A DNA stretch of 64,000 bases from Micrasema longulum (taxonomy: Eukaryota > Arthropoda > Insecta > Trichoptera > Brachycentridae), in contig JAGVSM010001704.1 in assembly GCA_022494885.1 (NCBI GenBank), forward strand, positions 62,001-126,000. Direction: 5' to 3'. The notes under the pieces were generated by a model. It did not search any database. It saw nothing but the letters and a program-made list of their open reading frames with translations, and was not told where the DNA came from. Positions 1-12,477 of the stretch are shown in pieces (the stretch's first letter is position 1; the number at the start of each line of letters is the position of its first letter). Both the position numbers and the translations under genes were made by a program.

Positions 1-1642
1 TTTCTTTGTATAATGTACTTAACTCGCTATATTATTTCAGTTTTATGTACATACTCGTATTATTACCTGTTACTATATTAATACCATACCTTTAGGTTAA
101 TATTTTTTCTGTCCCAAAATGAGTTTGTTGTAACTCCTGGGAGTTCAAAAAAAAATGTATGATATAATAATAAAAAATATATAAAAAAAACAGCTACCTA
201 TTAATAAAGCAAGAAGGTATTTTCTAATACTTAAAGATCATCAGTAAAAAATAGGTAACTGATTTCCATTAGTTGGCTTCAGGTAAAAACATTGAAATTC
301 AAGTCATAAATTCTTAAGTTCGCATTTTACAATCGTAATTAGTGAGCGTTGTTTCGAACACGCGGTTTCGCAAAACGCAAGCGCGCTACCTTTAGCCAAC
401 GAGGCCAAGCAATAATAATAATGATTAAAATCAGCCGATCTGACATACCATCCTACCAGTTACAAGTTGCAAGTGACTAAGAGTTACTCGCAGCTCGCAG
501 CTCGCATGTATCACGCGTGATTACTGTTAGCTAATCACTATTCAGCTAACAGAGCCATGGCTTTCTTACCACATATCGCTTCATCTGGCCTAATCTCCCC
601 GCGTATTCTAATTCCAATTCATATTAGATATTTTCTCTATCATTACCCTGGCGGCATTCCCCTCGCACGCTTGGAGCTGCATTTCTCTCTCCTTGTCCAC
701 CGTTCTCACTCCGATCACTGGCTTCACATGCACTTTGTGATAATTGCGAGCGCATTAACCGCACGCCATGTTGCGTCAAGATCCACTATAGTTTCAGAAA
801 ACGTTGAATATGACGGAAACCACACCTACTTGGTGTACATTTTTTTAAATTAGAATATTTTAAAAAACAGTTATGCCTGTAGACTCATAATTCGGAAAAG
901 CACCTAAATTACATTGCTGTAGGTACCTAATAGACGTTTTGTTTGTAACTATTTTCATAAAATTCAAAATCTCACAATTCGGCGTATCATGATTGATAAT
1001 GTTAGCTTTCTCTATGAAATTGTCAACAACTTAATTGATATTCCACAGATTGTTGGAAACATTTCATATCGAGTCTTTGTCCGTAAAACTCGCCATTTTG
1101 TAGGCTTATTCTGTCACAATTTTGTTTCGTGAGTTCGTTTGTTTCTTCATATATCCATCTCACTCTAACTCAATTAAAATTGTATTTCGCTCTCGTTCCC
1201 TCTCATTCGATACGAATGAATTTACGAAATGAATAAGTTTCAGAATAAGGCCACTGTACTAGTCAACATTCCGCGCTCACAGGCTAATTTTATGAAAAAT
1301 AGCACCCTTCGAAGAATACAGACTACCTGTAATGACAGCTTTAGTGACATCGACATTTTACACTGTAAATACTGGAATTTTATAATGTCTGTTAAAGACA
1401 TTTCAAATTTATCTTCTGCTTAACTTTTACATAAAATTGTACGTAATATTCGTACATCTTATGAATAGTGGTTGTGAAATTTTAGTAATGAATATAAATG
1501 TTCATGGAAACAGAGAGAGAGGAAAGGAGAGGAGAGTAGGGACGGAACTATACCATGGCTTTTTATTTCATTTTTAAATTTAAATATTTATTTTTGTCGC
1601 GTTTCCTTCTGTATTCATAATTGATAATTATTTTTTTAAAAA
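1..1642. other. non-coding, no gene recognised
   Basis: No recognisable coding sequence or repeat. The part from about 340 to 830 is less AT-rich and non-repetitive. It contains a small hairpin (TGTTAGCT near 525 with AGCTAACA near 543) and could be conserved regulatory DNA downstream of the Pax exon, but nothing in the sequence proves this. An open frame at 557-853 lacks any familiar domain. Confidence 0.4.
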
Positions 1643-1832
1643 GAAATATTAGCGTTCATATAATTTACCCAAATATTTCAATTTTGGTGGCCATTTTCAA
1701 CGAGTTGGAAATAACTCACTATTAGAAAGTAGAAACCAAGTTGGGGCAGAGTGAGGTTTGAACCTCGGGCCTCTGGCCCGTGAGTCCGCAACACTAGCCT
1801 CGGGATCACAACCCGATTCAATTGTAAATATT
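1643..1832 (-). repeat. tRNA-derived SINE, family A (copy 1)
   Basis: On the minus strand the head reads like a degenerate tRNA, with an A-box-like TGGCTAGTGTT (here slightly altered) and a B-box-like GAGGTTCAAACCTC. It is followed by the family-specific body with CTAATAGTGAGTTATTT and an AAATATTTGGGTAAAT tail. The same head and body recur at 5537, 11993, 19395, 50815 and 63243, so this is a dispersed SINE and not a tRNA gene. Confidence 0.8.
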
Positions 1833-2384
1833 AATGTGAAATATGTTACTGGTTTGACGTCTTTAAATAGATTTCTTTCTTTTCTTGTGTTTATTAAAAA
1901 GAATGCATGATTTCCATAGTAAATAATAAAAAAAAACAAAAAAAAACGTTATACTTAAACTTAAAAGAAAATTATTTCAGGTTAATGGTAATAAACTGAA
2001 ACTGGTTTGAGCCTTGTATTTACATGCTTACAGTTTAATTAAAAAAATGTTTGTAAAAATAAAAAAAATAATAACAGTGAGGTTTTGAGATAATAAAAGT
2101 TATATTAATAATAATGTTTTATTAACAAAAATTACAATTTCTTTATCTATACATTCAAACTTAGGTAATAGATTTCTCTGGATTATGTCTGATCTGCTTA
2201 ACTAGGTACAACCTGTTTTAAAACAGACATTTTTATGCAAAAATAAACAATAACATGACTACCTACTTGTTAATTTATTATAAAGTTTTACAATAAATAT
2301 ACCATTTATTATTTTAGAATGTTTTTAGTAAGTTTTCCGATTTTTCTCTACCTAAATCCAGAAACCATTTAATTGCAAATTTAT

Positions 2385-2770
2385 TTAATTAAATTCTAAT
2401 CATGGTTTTGTAATGTTTGGGTAACATATTGAATATTTTGGGGCCCAGAAACCTGAAATTTCTTTGCCTGAATTCAGAGTTTGTGGTATACCCCATGACC
2501 CATACATTTGTTTGTCTTCTGGTAGTGTGGGAGTGTTCCTTTGGGATTTGGTAGAATAATTTGCTTTTACAAACATAATTTTTCTAGATATATATAATTG
2601 CCTTTTATCTAAATATATTGAATTCCTCGAACAACTTGACGCTGGGGTACCTAAAGGGCTTTTTAAAAATTATTTTAATAATCGATTTTTGAGCAGATTC
2701 GAGAGGTTTTAATATTGATTTATTAGTGCCTCCCCATTTTATTATGCCAGAAGTTATAATTGAGTTACAT
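2385..2770 (-). mobile_element. LINE reverse-transcriptase C-terminal remnant (jockey/CR1-like)
   Basis: The minus strand in shifting frames resembles the tail of LINE ORF2 proteins. Visible pieces include IIKWGGT-like, IIKIIFKKPF-like, then NFRFLGPKIFNMLP followed by a short basic tail and a stop near 2385. The last piece matches the usual LINE ending in which an aromatic-rich segment is followed by P-K-x-(W/F)-N-x-L-P. Several frameshifts show the copy is dead. The exact clade is not certain. Confidence 0.65.
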
Positions 2771-3479
2771 AAAATATAATAAAGTTGTTTGTGTGTAAAT
2801 AGAAAAAAAAGATAGGTATTCTACTATTTCCGATATCATCACTATTCTTTTTTTTATTAGATAATTTTGAAATTTTACTTGGATTTATAGTATATTTCAT
2901 CAATTTATAGCAATGTATGGTCATTGTTATGAATTTCATTTCTTCACGCGTAAAAACATCGTTTGTAATATTATACGAAAGAATTTTTATGGAAGTGTCC
3001 GCCCCATTTACATAAATACAACGCTTTATTTTTCAGGTAATTTCAGAAGTTTCAGGAATCGGATTAATTATTTCATACACAGCGCGTTTCTAATCTCCGT
3101 ATTTCTTTACACGTGAAGGTGCTCAATGACCTACTTAACTTTTCCTAGTACTTATTTTCTAATGTTCATTGGACATTTTTTGGCTTTCACGGATCCAAAG
3201 CCGCCTTACGAAAACCATCAACTTCGGCATAAAGAGGATAATACTAATCAGTCTTCATACTCGTGGCTAAAGTTAATACTGGGGGGAAATACGTCAATAA
3301 ATAGGAAACTGGAAGTATATGGAATTCGATCTTATTTTAAACATCTACCAACAAATTTCAGGTTTTATACCTTTGAAATACCGTTTTATACCTCCCCTGT
3401 TCGTAGCATTTATATACCGATGATTTGCAATTGTATATTCGTTTCGAACCCGTCGACATTTTTGAAACACATAAAGTAA

Positions 3480-4525
3480 TGTCACTTGCACTCGAGCATA
3501 TCTCTTTATGGACAAAAAAACATGGACTTCTCATAAATCCAACAAAAACCTAAATTGTACTTGTTGGTACAAAAAAAAGTATTCAAATTTGAATTTTTCC
3601 ACACTTCCTCCATTAAAAAAAAATGATAAGAAAATTCCATTTATGACTTCAGTCAAAAACTTTGGTATAATCATTCATAAGAATTTAGGGTGGCATAATC
3701 CAGTTAACGTAGTTATTCGTAAACTTTAAAGCAGTTTGCACTCACTCAAAATATTTCAGAATTTCTTGCCAATTAATAATAAGCAAACCTTAGTCCAGAG
3801 CTTTATTCTTCCACTTCTTGAATTTGCGGATGTTTGTTATCCGGATGCTGACTCTGAATAACTTGATAAATTAAAATGATTGCAGAATGTTTGTATACGA
3901 TATATATTTGATCTTTGCAAATTCGATTACATAACTGAATATCGCACGCAACTACACTGGTTCAGTATCAGACATAGAAAAAACATTCACATTCTATCAC
4001 TTCTTTACAATATCTTAAATAATTAAACTTTGCCTGTTTATCTGAGAAAATTCTTTTAACCTCTTTCACAACACGGACTATCTCTTTGTTCTAGCGACGA
4101 GAAAACCCTTTTAACACCCTTTCATCGCTCTAATTTTCTTGCCTCCTCTTTCACAGTAGTAACTGCTCGATTGCGGAATAATCTACCTACTAATGTTAGA
4201 GACGCCTCTTTTTTATTTACATTTAAGTCAGGATTAAAATGTCACTATCTCAATATTAAAGTTGTTCCTTTATTTTTTTTCTCCTTCCTATCCCATCTCC
4301 TCTCTTCATAGTAAAGTGTTAATTTTTTAAATGTATTTTTGTCTTCTTAATGTTTGTTTTTAATTTTTGTCAAAAATTGTAAGATTCAATATGTCCATGT
4401 ACTTGTAATTTTCTCAAACTGAACCGTTTGGGTAGGTAGGAAGAAATTGCTTAAAGAAAATATGCCCACCCATATATGTATATAAACTGTACATGTATAT
4501 AAAGTGTCAAAATAAATAAATAAAT
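3480..4525 (+). mobile_element. decayed LINE 3' half with A-rich tail (jockey-like)
   Basis: Translations in several frames give, in order, ISLWTKKHGLLINPTKT, KNFGIIIHKNLGWH, SLHSLKIFQNFLP and SLLYNIL-like segments, then TVVTARLWNNLPTNVRD. This is the order of the RT thumb and C-terminal region of non-LTR retrotransposons. The 3' UTR ends near 4437 with GTTTGGGTAGGTAGGAAGAA and then an AATAAATAAATA tail. A second copy of the same 3' end lies at 42395-42490. Stops and frameshifts throughout make it a fossil. The segment before 3480 (3120-3479) is open but not recognisable. Confidence 0.75.
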
Positions 4526-4959
4526 AATAATTAATGTTTATGAAAGTTCGAAAGAAAAATGTGTAGTATTTGGAAGCGACTAAGGCAAGAGGCGGATAGA
4601 TTGTGTGTAAGAAGACTGAAGTAGCGTAGAAGCCGATGAGTTCAAATCCTTTGTGGCGCGCCGTGTCGAGGCGATGAAAATGCTTTCAATTTTTCATATT
4701 CATTTTTAAAAAACAAAACTTACACAGAATCATTACGCCAGTTAAAATGCTTTTTGAATTCATTTGAGGAAGAGTAAAAGAAGCCTGTAAACTAAACATT
4801 CATGCTTAGTAAAAGTTTTTTAATAATATTATATTACGTGAAGAAAAATACAAGTATTTTATCAAATTACGCTATCATTATATTGCTTATTTATTTACAG
4901 TAGATTTATAGCCGATATTCCATTTTCTCATAGTTAGTTATCACAACTCGTCGGGAATT

Positions 4960-5362
4960 GTCACCAAAATTAAAATGTTTGAGTATATTATAAGAAACAA
5001 TATTTTGAGTAAGTCCAAATGTTTGTAGACAGGCTAGATTCCCTCCCTGAGGAGTAATTTTGATGTTTATTTGTTGCTACAGAGAGGAAAAACTTTTTTA
5101 AGAAGGAAATATGGAAGTTTACTTATTTAAAGGCTGACTTTACAAAAGTCAACAGATGGAAGAGTTCAGAAAATGTGGATGTTTTAACATAAGCAGAATG
5201 GTGAATGTTATACAGTGTGTGTTGATACTGAAACCAGACAATGACAGGTCATAAGCCCTATAAATGCGTAGACTTAAATATTTCCTTCTCGAAAATGTTT
5301 CATATCTGTTGCAACAAATTTAGTTTATAAGAATGTTAATGTTTATTTATGAAAGAATTCCA
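4960..5362 (+). repeat. dispersed repeat family D (copy 1)
   Basis: It shares blocks with 12107-12362: CAGGCTAGATTCCCTCCCT, the CAGAGAGGAAAA block, ACAGTGTGT, CAATGACAGGTCATAAGCCC and TAAATGCGTAGACTT. No coding capacity. Partial copies are at 51055-51150 and 54905-54990. In the 12.1-kb copy, fold-back arms flank the central part, which suggests a non-autonomous DNA element. Confidence 0.65.
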
Positions 5363-5536
5363 TTGAAAAATTACAAAAATAAAACGTTTGCCAAAAAAAA
5401 ACTTAAGTTTATTTATATTTACAGCTCCAATAAATAATTTTCCCTTTAAAACCGTTTGTAATAAAAATATTTTTACTATTACAATTAACAAAAACTGAAA
5501 TAATTATATTTTTCTACTGAAAAAAGGAAGTATTTG

Positions 5537-5702
5537 CGTTCGTATTAATTACGCAAATATTTGGATTTTTAAGGCCGTTTTCAACGAGTTGTAAATAACT
5601 CACTATTAGAAAACGGGAATCAAGTTGGGATAGAGTGGGGATCGAACCACAGACCTCTGATCCGTAAGTCCGCTAAACTAGCCACGGGACCACGACCTGA
5701 AT
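5537..5702 (-). repeat. SINE family A (copy 2), beside a Pax splice donor
   Basis: It has the same tRNA-like head (GTGGTCCCGTGGCTAGTTTA on the minus strand) and body (CTAATAGTGAGTTATTTACA) as the other family A copies. It ends about 27 bp from the GT of the Pax exon donor, within the intron downstream of that exon and in sense orientation to the gene. Confidence 0.8.
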
Positions 5703-5729
5703 GTTATGTATATAATGCACGCAAATTAC

Positions 5730-5870
5730 CTTCTGAGATGAGCCTTTCTCTGATCTCCCACGCGAATATGGTCGGGTTCTCCCTCTTGTACTGCTCGATC
5801 TTGGATACCACGGCAGGGGTGGCTACCTTCGGTTTACTACCCCCTATGAGGCCGGGTGGACGAAGAGTTC
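5730..5870 (-). CDS. eyg: eyegone-type Pax gene, paired-domain (RED) exon, partial gene
   Basis: This internal exon encodes the paired-domain linker and first part of the RED DNA-binding subdomain of a nuclear Pax transcription factor. The 141-nt exon lies between a good acceptor (TACTTTCCAG then GAACTC) and donor (TCAGAAG then GTAATTT). It supplies two bases of a split Gly codon, 46 full codons and one base of the next Gly codon. Key segments are [18 protein letters not shown] (linker), KIEQYKREN (first RED helix) and [12 protein letters not shown] (second helix). [17 protein letters not shown] is characteristic of Eyegone/Twin of eyegone; Pax6 and Pax2/5/8 have IRPRAIGG or IRPGVIGG here. 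It joins in phase to the exon at 32328-32513. The next exon, completing RED, and the homeodomain were not found in 1-5729 and should lie beyond the left edge. Known family role in Drosophila: eye growth and other imaginal and gland development. Eyg and its paralogue toe cannot be told apart from this fragment. Confidence 0.88.
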
Positions 5871-6439
5871 CTGGAAAGTAGTACAAATTAATTCGTTTTA
5901 TCATTGTTTCTTCAAGTGAAGTGATAGATATTCAATCAGATTTGTATATGCATTCAGCATTTAAAGATGTAAATATTGAAAATGGCAGAAAAATAAAACA
6001 AAGAACGATGTTCTTTACATACGTTATGGTTATTAAATGATTACAGACATAATAAAATAATTATTTCCTTAAATTAATATCTGTTTCACTATTTTCGTTT
6101 CTTTTTCATTATTTAGGCAGCCGATACAGGATAAAAAATTACACACTAACATATTGAGGTAAAGTATAAAGATAAGCTAGGCTCGCACCTGAAATTTTAT
6201 TTTTTAATTGGGTTGAAGGTTACTAAGGTTACGATTACGAAGGTTTTAAGGATACTGCGCTTTCTATTAATTTATTTTCATTATTTTTATTGAAATCACT
6301 TAAGCTTTTTCTACAAATATTGGAATACGTCTTGCCTGCAGGTGCTCAAAGGCGGTTGAAATTCTAGTGTTTCGCTTATATTTGAAGTAAATTATACTTG
6401 TTTTGAACTGTTACAGATTTAAGTTCAATCCACTGCCTT

Positions 6440-6855
6440 AAAACACTGTTTACTGCCGTAGTTTGGAGTTACTTAGAATATAACTCAACAATATGGGCAC
6501 CTTTTAACAACGTCCGTGGAATGAAGTAGGAAAAAGTTCAAAATAAATTTCTTGGATTCATCAACTAAAATTTAATTTTCCAGCTGAATAGATTAACTTT
6601 ATTTTTATTAATTAATCGTTTAAACTTGTCATCCCTTCCTAAGCCAAGAATTCTTGATGATACTAGCAATTTTTGTAAAATGCTAATCGGCACACTAGAC
6701 GTCCCTGATTTATCGAGACTGGTAAGTATCAAAGTACCAAATAGTGTACATGATTGCAGTCCACCTTTTGGTAGTCAGGTGTCAGAAGGAAACATTAGTA
6801 ATTTAAAAAAATGTTTAGGTGAGCTGAAATACGAGTCGATTTCAAGACTTTGATA
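6440..6855 (+). mobile_element. LINE RT C-terminal remnant (jockey/CR1-like)
   Basis: The plus strand gives VVWSYLEYNSTIWAPFNN, then KVQNKFLGFI. This is the usual LINE pattern of S-x-LEY-x-S-x-IW-x-P followed by EKVQ-x-KFLR. After a frameshift, RLVSIKVPNS-like text follows, ending around 6853. It is a different copy from that at 3480-4525, and is broken by stops. It lies just inside the large intron on the strand opposite to the gene. Confidence 0.65.
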
Positions 6856-8884
6856 TTCAAACTTAAGTTCTTTAGTGTTGCTTTTTAATAATAAATTGGC
6901 ATTTTAAATGACGCTATTTTTTTTTTCTACGTGTATTTACTGAAATATTAATAAATATTATTTAAAACTAAAGAACAGAAAAAAATACAGATGGCCCCTT
7001 CAGCCATCTGACTACCGCTTTGCTGTGGCGCCTGCTAGATATTTCGCTAGTTTCGTAGTGCATTATCAAACGTAAAAATTCTTATGTCGATAAAATCAAA
7101 ATAACTTATATTATTCGAATGCTGGAAAAATAACTTTGACTGTTTGTATTTTGCTTACCTACGCTTAAGTCATGTATTTCGACTATATATATAAAAAATA
7201 ATTGAGAAAAAGGAGCTAAATTAACACTCGTCCTGCAGCTAAATTAGCATGTGCCGTTGGAATTTCAGCCCAAATTTAATGTTGAAATGGTCATAGGCAG
7301 TGAATTCAGTTCACAAATAAGAACTTATTACCATTTTTCCTGCATCTACAGAGCGTATGGAAAGAGGGCATTTTAGTTTTTTTTCCTTCATCATCATTAT
7401 GTTATTGGGATAAATTTTACATTAAGATTACTTCTGTTCATCGACAACAATATATTTCTAAAAAACACGTTTATTTAATTAGTTAAAATTCGAAGCAATT
7501 ATTCAACCACAAAAAACTTGATCGATATAAGTGTACTTATTTAATTGATATATTACGTGTTTGATTGAAAGTTCAAGAGAGAATGCCAATACTGAAAACG
7601 AGGAGATTAGTTAAATAAGGTTACGCAATAACGTGAATTTTTATAGATAGAAGGTTAAATTCAAGCCGATGAAGAGCTTATTGAAACAGTTTTACTAAAC
7701 TTTTAATTGCATTACTGATTTAAGTAGCTTTGTTTACCATTCTCAATATTTGGCTCGAGAGGGTACTCGTATATTGTTAATATAAATAATTGGAAATGGT
7801 TTTATTGATTATGGAAAACATTGGGAAAAGAAAAATCATATAATTCATAGTACTGATGTCAAATAAAAACGAAATTTTTCACTGTTATTACATTTAATAA
7901 AGCTCATTTCTAATCCGATTGGAAATTTTAAATGCCTTAAATAGTCATAAATGCTTACTGAATACGGTGAAGTGTGTGAAATTAAATAAAATCCTATTCC
8001 CACAAGCGGACATTATATAATATTTTTTATCGAATTTAAATATCTAAATAGTTTACTTGTGAAAAAAGGCTATTAAAATCAACACGTTGAAAATAATTGA
8101 AAAGTTAAATACCAATGAAAAAAGATCTTGAGAAATTTGCTTATAATTTTGTTTCAAGTGAAATTATTTGTATAGTTTTCCTTATCAAATTTTTTCTTAA
8201 ACAAAGTTTTCATGTTTTTATGATTAGATACGAATCAAATAATCATTTTTAAATATGAATTATCGAATGACTTTCAATACTTGCCGATATCAACAACATC
8301 CATAATGTAAGTTAAATGAAAAATATTACAAAGGAATATAACTTTTAAAATAGTATAAATATATTTTAATATTTCTCATCGCCTAAGAGAAAAAAACTAC
8401 TGTTGTGTACCATAATGGGAAGTGACGTCTTACAATGATGTCACGTATGTAAATTAAATTAAAAATTCGCAGTGAAATTCTCACTCTGCTTTTGGGCGGA
8501 AAAAACGAGAATCAAATTAATATTTATTGATTATTTGCAGTGGTAATAACATGGTTGATTGTGGTAAAATAAATATGAATTAATTCAATTATAAATAACG
8601 CGCACCCGTTGTGAGGCGATACAAGAACAACAAAATAAATTTGCAGTCAACGCCCAAGAAAAACAACTTACCACTCTTACAACAACCAAAAACGAGTTTA
8701 TGAGATTATGCATAGAACCCATAAACAACAAAAATGTAGGTTCTTACATTACGTGTGCATTTATTCACATATTATATGGCCTTTTAAGTTAAACGGGCTA
8801 ACATGATAAATTTTGTGCACATTTAATTTAGTAATTCTGTCCACCCGATAATTAACTGTTTAGCACATTGTTTCAAAACATAAT
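6856..8884. other. intronic AT-rich DNA, nothing recognised
   Basis: No gene, tRNA or clear repeat seen. A short stem (GATGGC near 6990 with GCCATC near 7003) is the only local structure noted. Confidence 0.4.
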
Positions 8885-9165
8885 TATCCTTTTCCCCTTT
8901 TCGCACCCAGTAGTGCATAGAGCACTGCATTTTCAAAATATGCAGCGTATTTAGATAATTTGTTACAGTCAAGGAATTATGAAATATTGTAGATTAAAAA
9001 ACCTTTAAAATCAATGTTTAGCGTCCATCCAGCCAGGAATCGAATGCAGAACTTCAAAAATAGTAGGGCAACACCTCAACTACTTAACAACGAACAGGAC
9101 TTATCTCTAATCGATTATAAGAGCGGAAATCGAGTAGAAAACACTCGTCCAGGGTTCAGGTTCAT
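8885..9165 (+). repeat. dispersed repeat family C (copy 1)
   Basis: The start reads TTCGCACCCAGTAGTGCATA then GAGCACTGCATTTTC and GCAGCGTATTTAGATAATT. The same block recurs at 18900, 21866, 44783, 45120, 49975 and 58620 with the common core CACC-ATTGGTGCATAG-GCACTGCAT. The rest of this copy contains GAAAACACTCGTCCAGGG, also found after the 44783 copy. No coding sequence. Confidence 0.55.
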
Positions 9166-11992
9166 CCGCCTTAAAAGAAAAATTCTTGGGAATATTTAAA
9201 GTAACTGAACACAGTTGTATTATTGAAATCATTTTCAAATAGTCTTATACCATTTTCAAATAGTCGTAACCAGCAAATTTAAATTTAAATTTTAATCTAC
9301 GGGTCTCTGATTTGTGATTCCACAAGATCCGATTATAGTTTTAAAAAACAGAAAAAAAATAACCCCAATTTTTTTTTTAATATGGTAATTTTCTAAATCC
9401 AAAAACTTGCTAGATTTTATAAGCGTGTTGAAAAAACGACCAGCTTCAAATTAACCTTTCATTTTCGCTTGAGATAGTAATGTTATGAACTTTAAAGTTG
9501 ACCAAAAAATATCAATTAGTGCCTTATCTACACTCGATGGTACATTGGTACTCGCGATCATTCTCAATGATGAATATGAATACAAGGTGATCAGTTTGTC
9601 GCTTCAGGCGTCAGTCCACGGACTATGCAGTTCTACGGAGAAAAATCTCATACTAAACAAAAATTTCACGTTTTCCTTAGCGGTAATCGAACCCAGGGCC
9701 TAGGAGTATACTAACATAACAAAAAAGGCAAAGACATCAAACAGTACTGCACGAGACGGACTTAAAATCTTTTTAAATAGATTTATTTTTTCAAGATTTA
9801 TACCTGAGTTGCCTTTAAGTCAAAATACTCGTCAAAGATTCTGGTATAAAAAATAACACATCATTTTTCAAATTTAAAAACCAAATCTATATCTATTCAG
9901 AGACATAAATTTAAAATAAACATCTATTCAGTCTGAGGCGACATAACCCTACCTCCACCCTCTAATTAACAGTAATAATTCTTCGAAACACGGATCGTAC
10001 CTCAACTTCAGCCTTCTGAATGAATGTAGTGGATTTCGCCTAAAGGCAAAAATTATAAGTTGCAAGGACTAAGGACTTACACACGCCAGGAGGAGCTTTA
10101 TTACAATGAAGGATTTAGCGAATACTGTCGGTATAGTTAAAATAAAGGTTAAACAAGATCGTACAGTACGTTTATTTTATCTTTAAGCCTTCAATAATAA
10201 TATGGCGCAATTTAACACATTATCTAGCAGGTTAAAATGTAGACGTTAATGATGTAAAAAAAAAAAATTGATATTATTAATATCGTTAGCGAAACTTTCA
10301 ATGATTATAATTATAGGAGACAATTATTGAATTGATAAAATCTAATAGCTCCTTATGTTAATCATTCACTTTTTTTAAACAATAAAATTTGTGTAAGTAT
10401 ATTTTTATTTTATTTCATTTGTTATTTTACAATTTATTTCAAACTTTTTTTTACATTAAGGATAATGTTCTCTCACTAGGGTGTTCCGTGCCGAGGCCTA
10501 GGGGGACATTTTATATATTATAATTTTGAAACATCCCATCCCATCCATTTATTGTATAAGTAATTGTATATGCATATTATGTACATATATAAATATATTT
10601 GTGTGCCTGTATAAACTAATTAATTTCGATTTTTTTGTTTAACTTGTTATATTTTTAAATTTTTAATTGTTTATTTATTTATTATTTTTTATTTGTGACG
10701 CGTTTCTTTTATTATTTTTTTTTAATTTTCTTTTTTATTTTATGCGTATATTATTTTTAACACTTGCCAATCATAAGCCTTACTTTCTTTTGGCAAGTTA
10801 AACCTGAAGTTTTCTATTTTTTTATTTGTGTATTGTTTTTATGCTAAATAAGGGTTGACAATATCTAAACTGAAAAAAATGTGATTAATATCCATTCCAA
10901 GCCTGAAGGTAAAAAAAAATCACGATTTATTTAAGGGGTACCAAGAATACCCCAACTAAAAGCTATGAATATGACTGAACGTAGGTAGTTAAGATTATCA
11001 TTGTAATATTTTTAAAACTGTTTCATAATATTTGTAGTTTTCTGCGAAATCCATACATTTTTTCATCAAATACTGTCGCGAGAGGATGTTGTGTGATATC
11101 GCGATGCTTTCACCGAGAAGCGTTGGACAGCATTGATTTAATGTCGCGTCACCTGTTAGCGGTATGTATGTTAGCGGATGTACTGCTGGGCGTTGTGAGA
11201 GGGAATGCATGTAAAATGTAAAACACTAAATGCAGTTTTTTGTGAAAAAAGCCACGAAATGGCAAAAAACACGCGTGCAAACTGAAAAACATATCAAAGA
11301 ACAATAAATTATAGTGCAATTAATTGTAATGTTTGATGTTTGTAGGGGGGGGAAATCAAAAATAATTGTGAAATATTGAATTGAAAGAATTTGGCAGAAA
11401 AATATGGTAATAATTTTGAAATATTTTTAACATTATGGGCATTGTTACAAAAAACGAAATCAATATAATGTTAACAATTTTTTTTTTTTAAATATGTTAC
11501 CTGGAGGACCCTAGATACCCCCCTCAAGCCCGGATGGGTAACAAATGTTTTTATTTTGCTTATTGTTTGTGAACCATAATAAACAAATAAATATTTAGAA
11601 TTTTTATTTTTCAGTTATGTAAATGGTCTTGTGTAACTAATGAAACATATATCTGTGAATGAAACCAACTGAAATTTTGATTTAAGAAATATTCAATCTA
11701 GGAACAGAAAATATCAGTTGACTTTATCGACAAACGTCGATAAAAATGTTGATATTCCTTTGTAATAAATTTTTACCTTCATACTAAGGACCAACTGCGT
11801 CAAAAAAGTTTGAAATAAACAAATATTACGTATTCGAAATCGTTAATTTTATCTTACGTGTTCAATCAACAACTTTTTTGGAAGAAATATCTCTAATACG
11901 ACAGTAGATTAACATAAGGCTTTAGGTATCGTCGACGCTTATTTATAAAAATAACTTTTAAAAATTCGTCTTTATTCAATATGCATTATCGG
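9166..11992. other. intronic DNA, no gene recognised
   Basis: The stretch is AT-rich. The short minus-strand segment at 9300-9345 looks like a worn SINE A head. A more GC-balanced stretch at 11040-11215 has open frames but no known domain. CTTGCCAA (about 10764) and TTGGCAAG (about 10790) form a small inverted repeat. Confidence 0.35.
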
Positions 11993-12425
11993 TCGGGTTG
12001 TGGTCCTGTGGCTAGTGTCTCAGACTCACGGACCAAAGGTCTGTGGTTCGAATCCCACTCTACCCCAACTTGATTCCATTTTCTAATAGTGAGTTATTTA
12101 CAACTTCAACAATGTTTGATTATGTGCAAATGCTTGCAGACTGGCTGGATTTCCTCCCTAGGGAGTTGTTCATATTTAAATTTATTTCAACAGAGAGGGA
12201 AAATTTTTTGAGAAGGGAATATTACACAGTTACACAGTGTGTTACACAATGTTACACAGTGTGTAAAGTGGCCACTTAAACCAGCCAATGACAGGTCATA
12301 AGCCCTGTAAATGCCTAGACTTCCATATTAAAAATTTTTCCCTCTGTTGAAATAAATTTAAATATTTACAACTTGTTGAAAATGGCCCTCAAAATTAAAT
12401 ATTTGGGTAAATCATAAGAACGCAA
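11993..12425 (+). repeat. SINE family A (copy 3), interrupted
   Basis: It has a tRNA-like head (GGTTGTGGTCCTGTGGCTAG, B-box GGTTCGAATCCC) and body up to GAGTTATTTACAACTT at 12106. The body resumes at 12363 with TATTTACAACTTGTTGAAAA and runs to AAATATTTGGGTAAATC. The 256 bp between are a separate insertion, listed on its own. Confidence 0.8.
12107..12362 (+). mobile_element. family D element nested in SINE A
   Basis: It is bounded by two copies of TATTTACAACTT (12095-12106 and 12363-12374), a probable target-site duplication since intact SINE A copies have this string once. It contains fold-back arms: TTTAAATTTATTTCAACAGA near 12175 pairs with the complementary strand near 12345, and the arms continue through GAGGGAAAATTTTT. 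A short tandem of TTACACAGTGTG-like units sits between. It is related to 4960-5362 and has no coding capacity. The true ends are uncertain because the left fold-back arm is internal. Confidence 0.65.
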
Positions 12426-12477
12426 ATATTTATTTAAAAAAATAAAAATATTCATAACTTTTCTAATATGACCTGTG

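Noticed and set aside
557..853. 98-residue open frame near the left edge
   Set aside because: No recognisable domain; the stretch may be non-coding conserved DNA.
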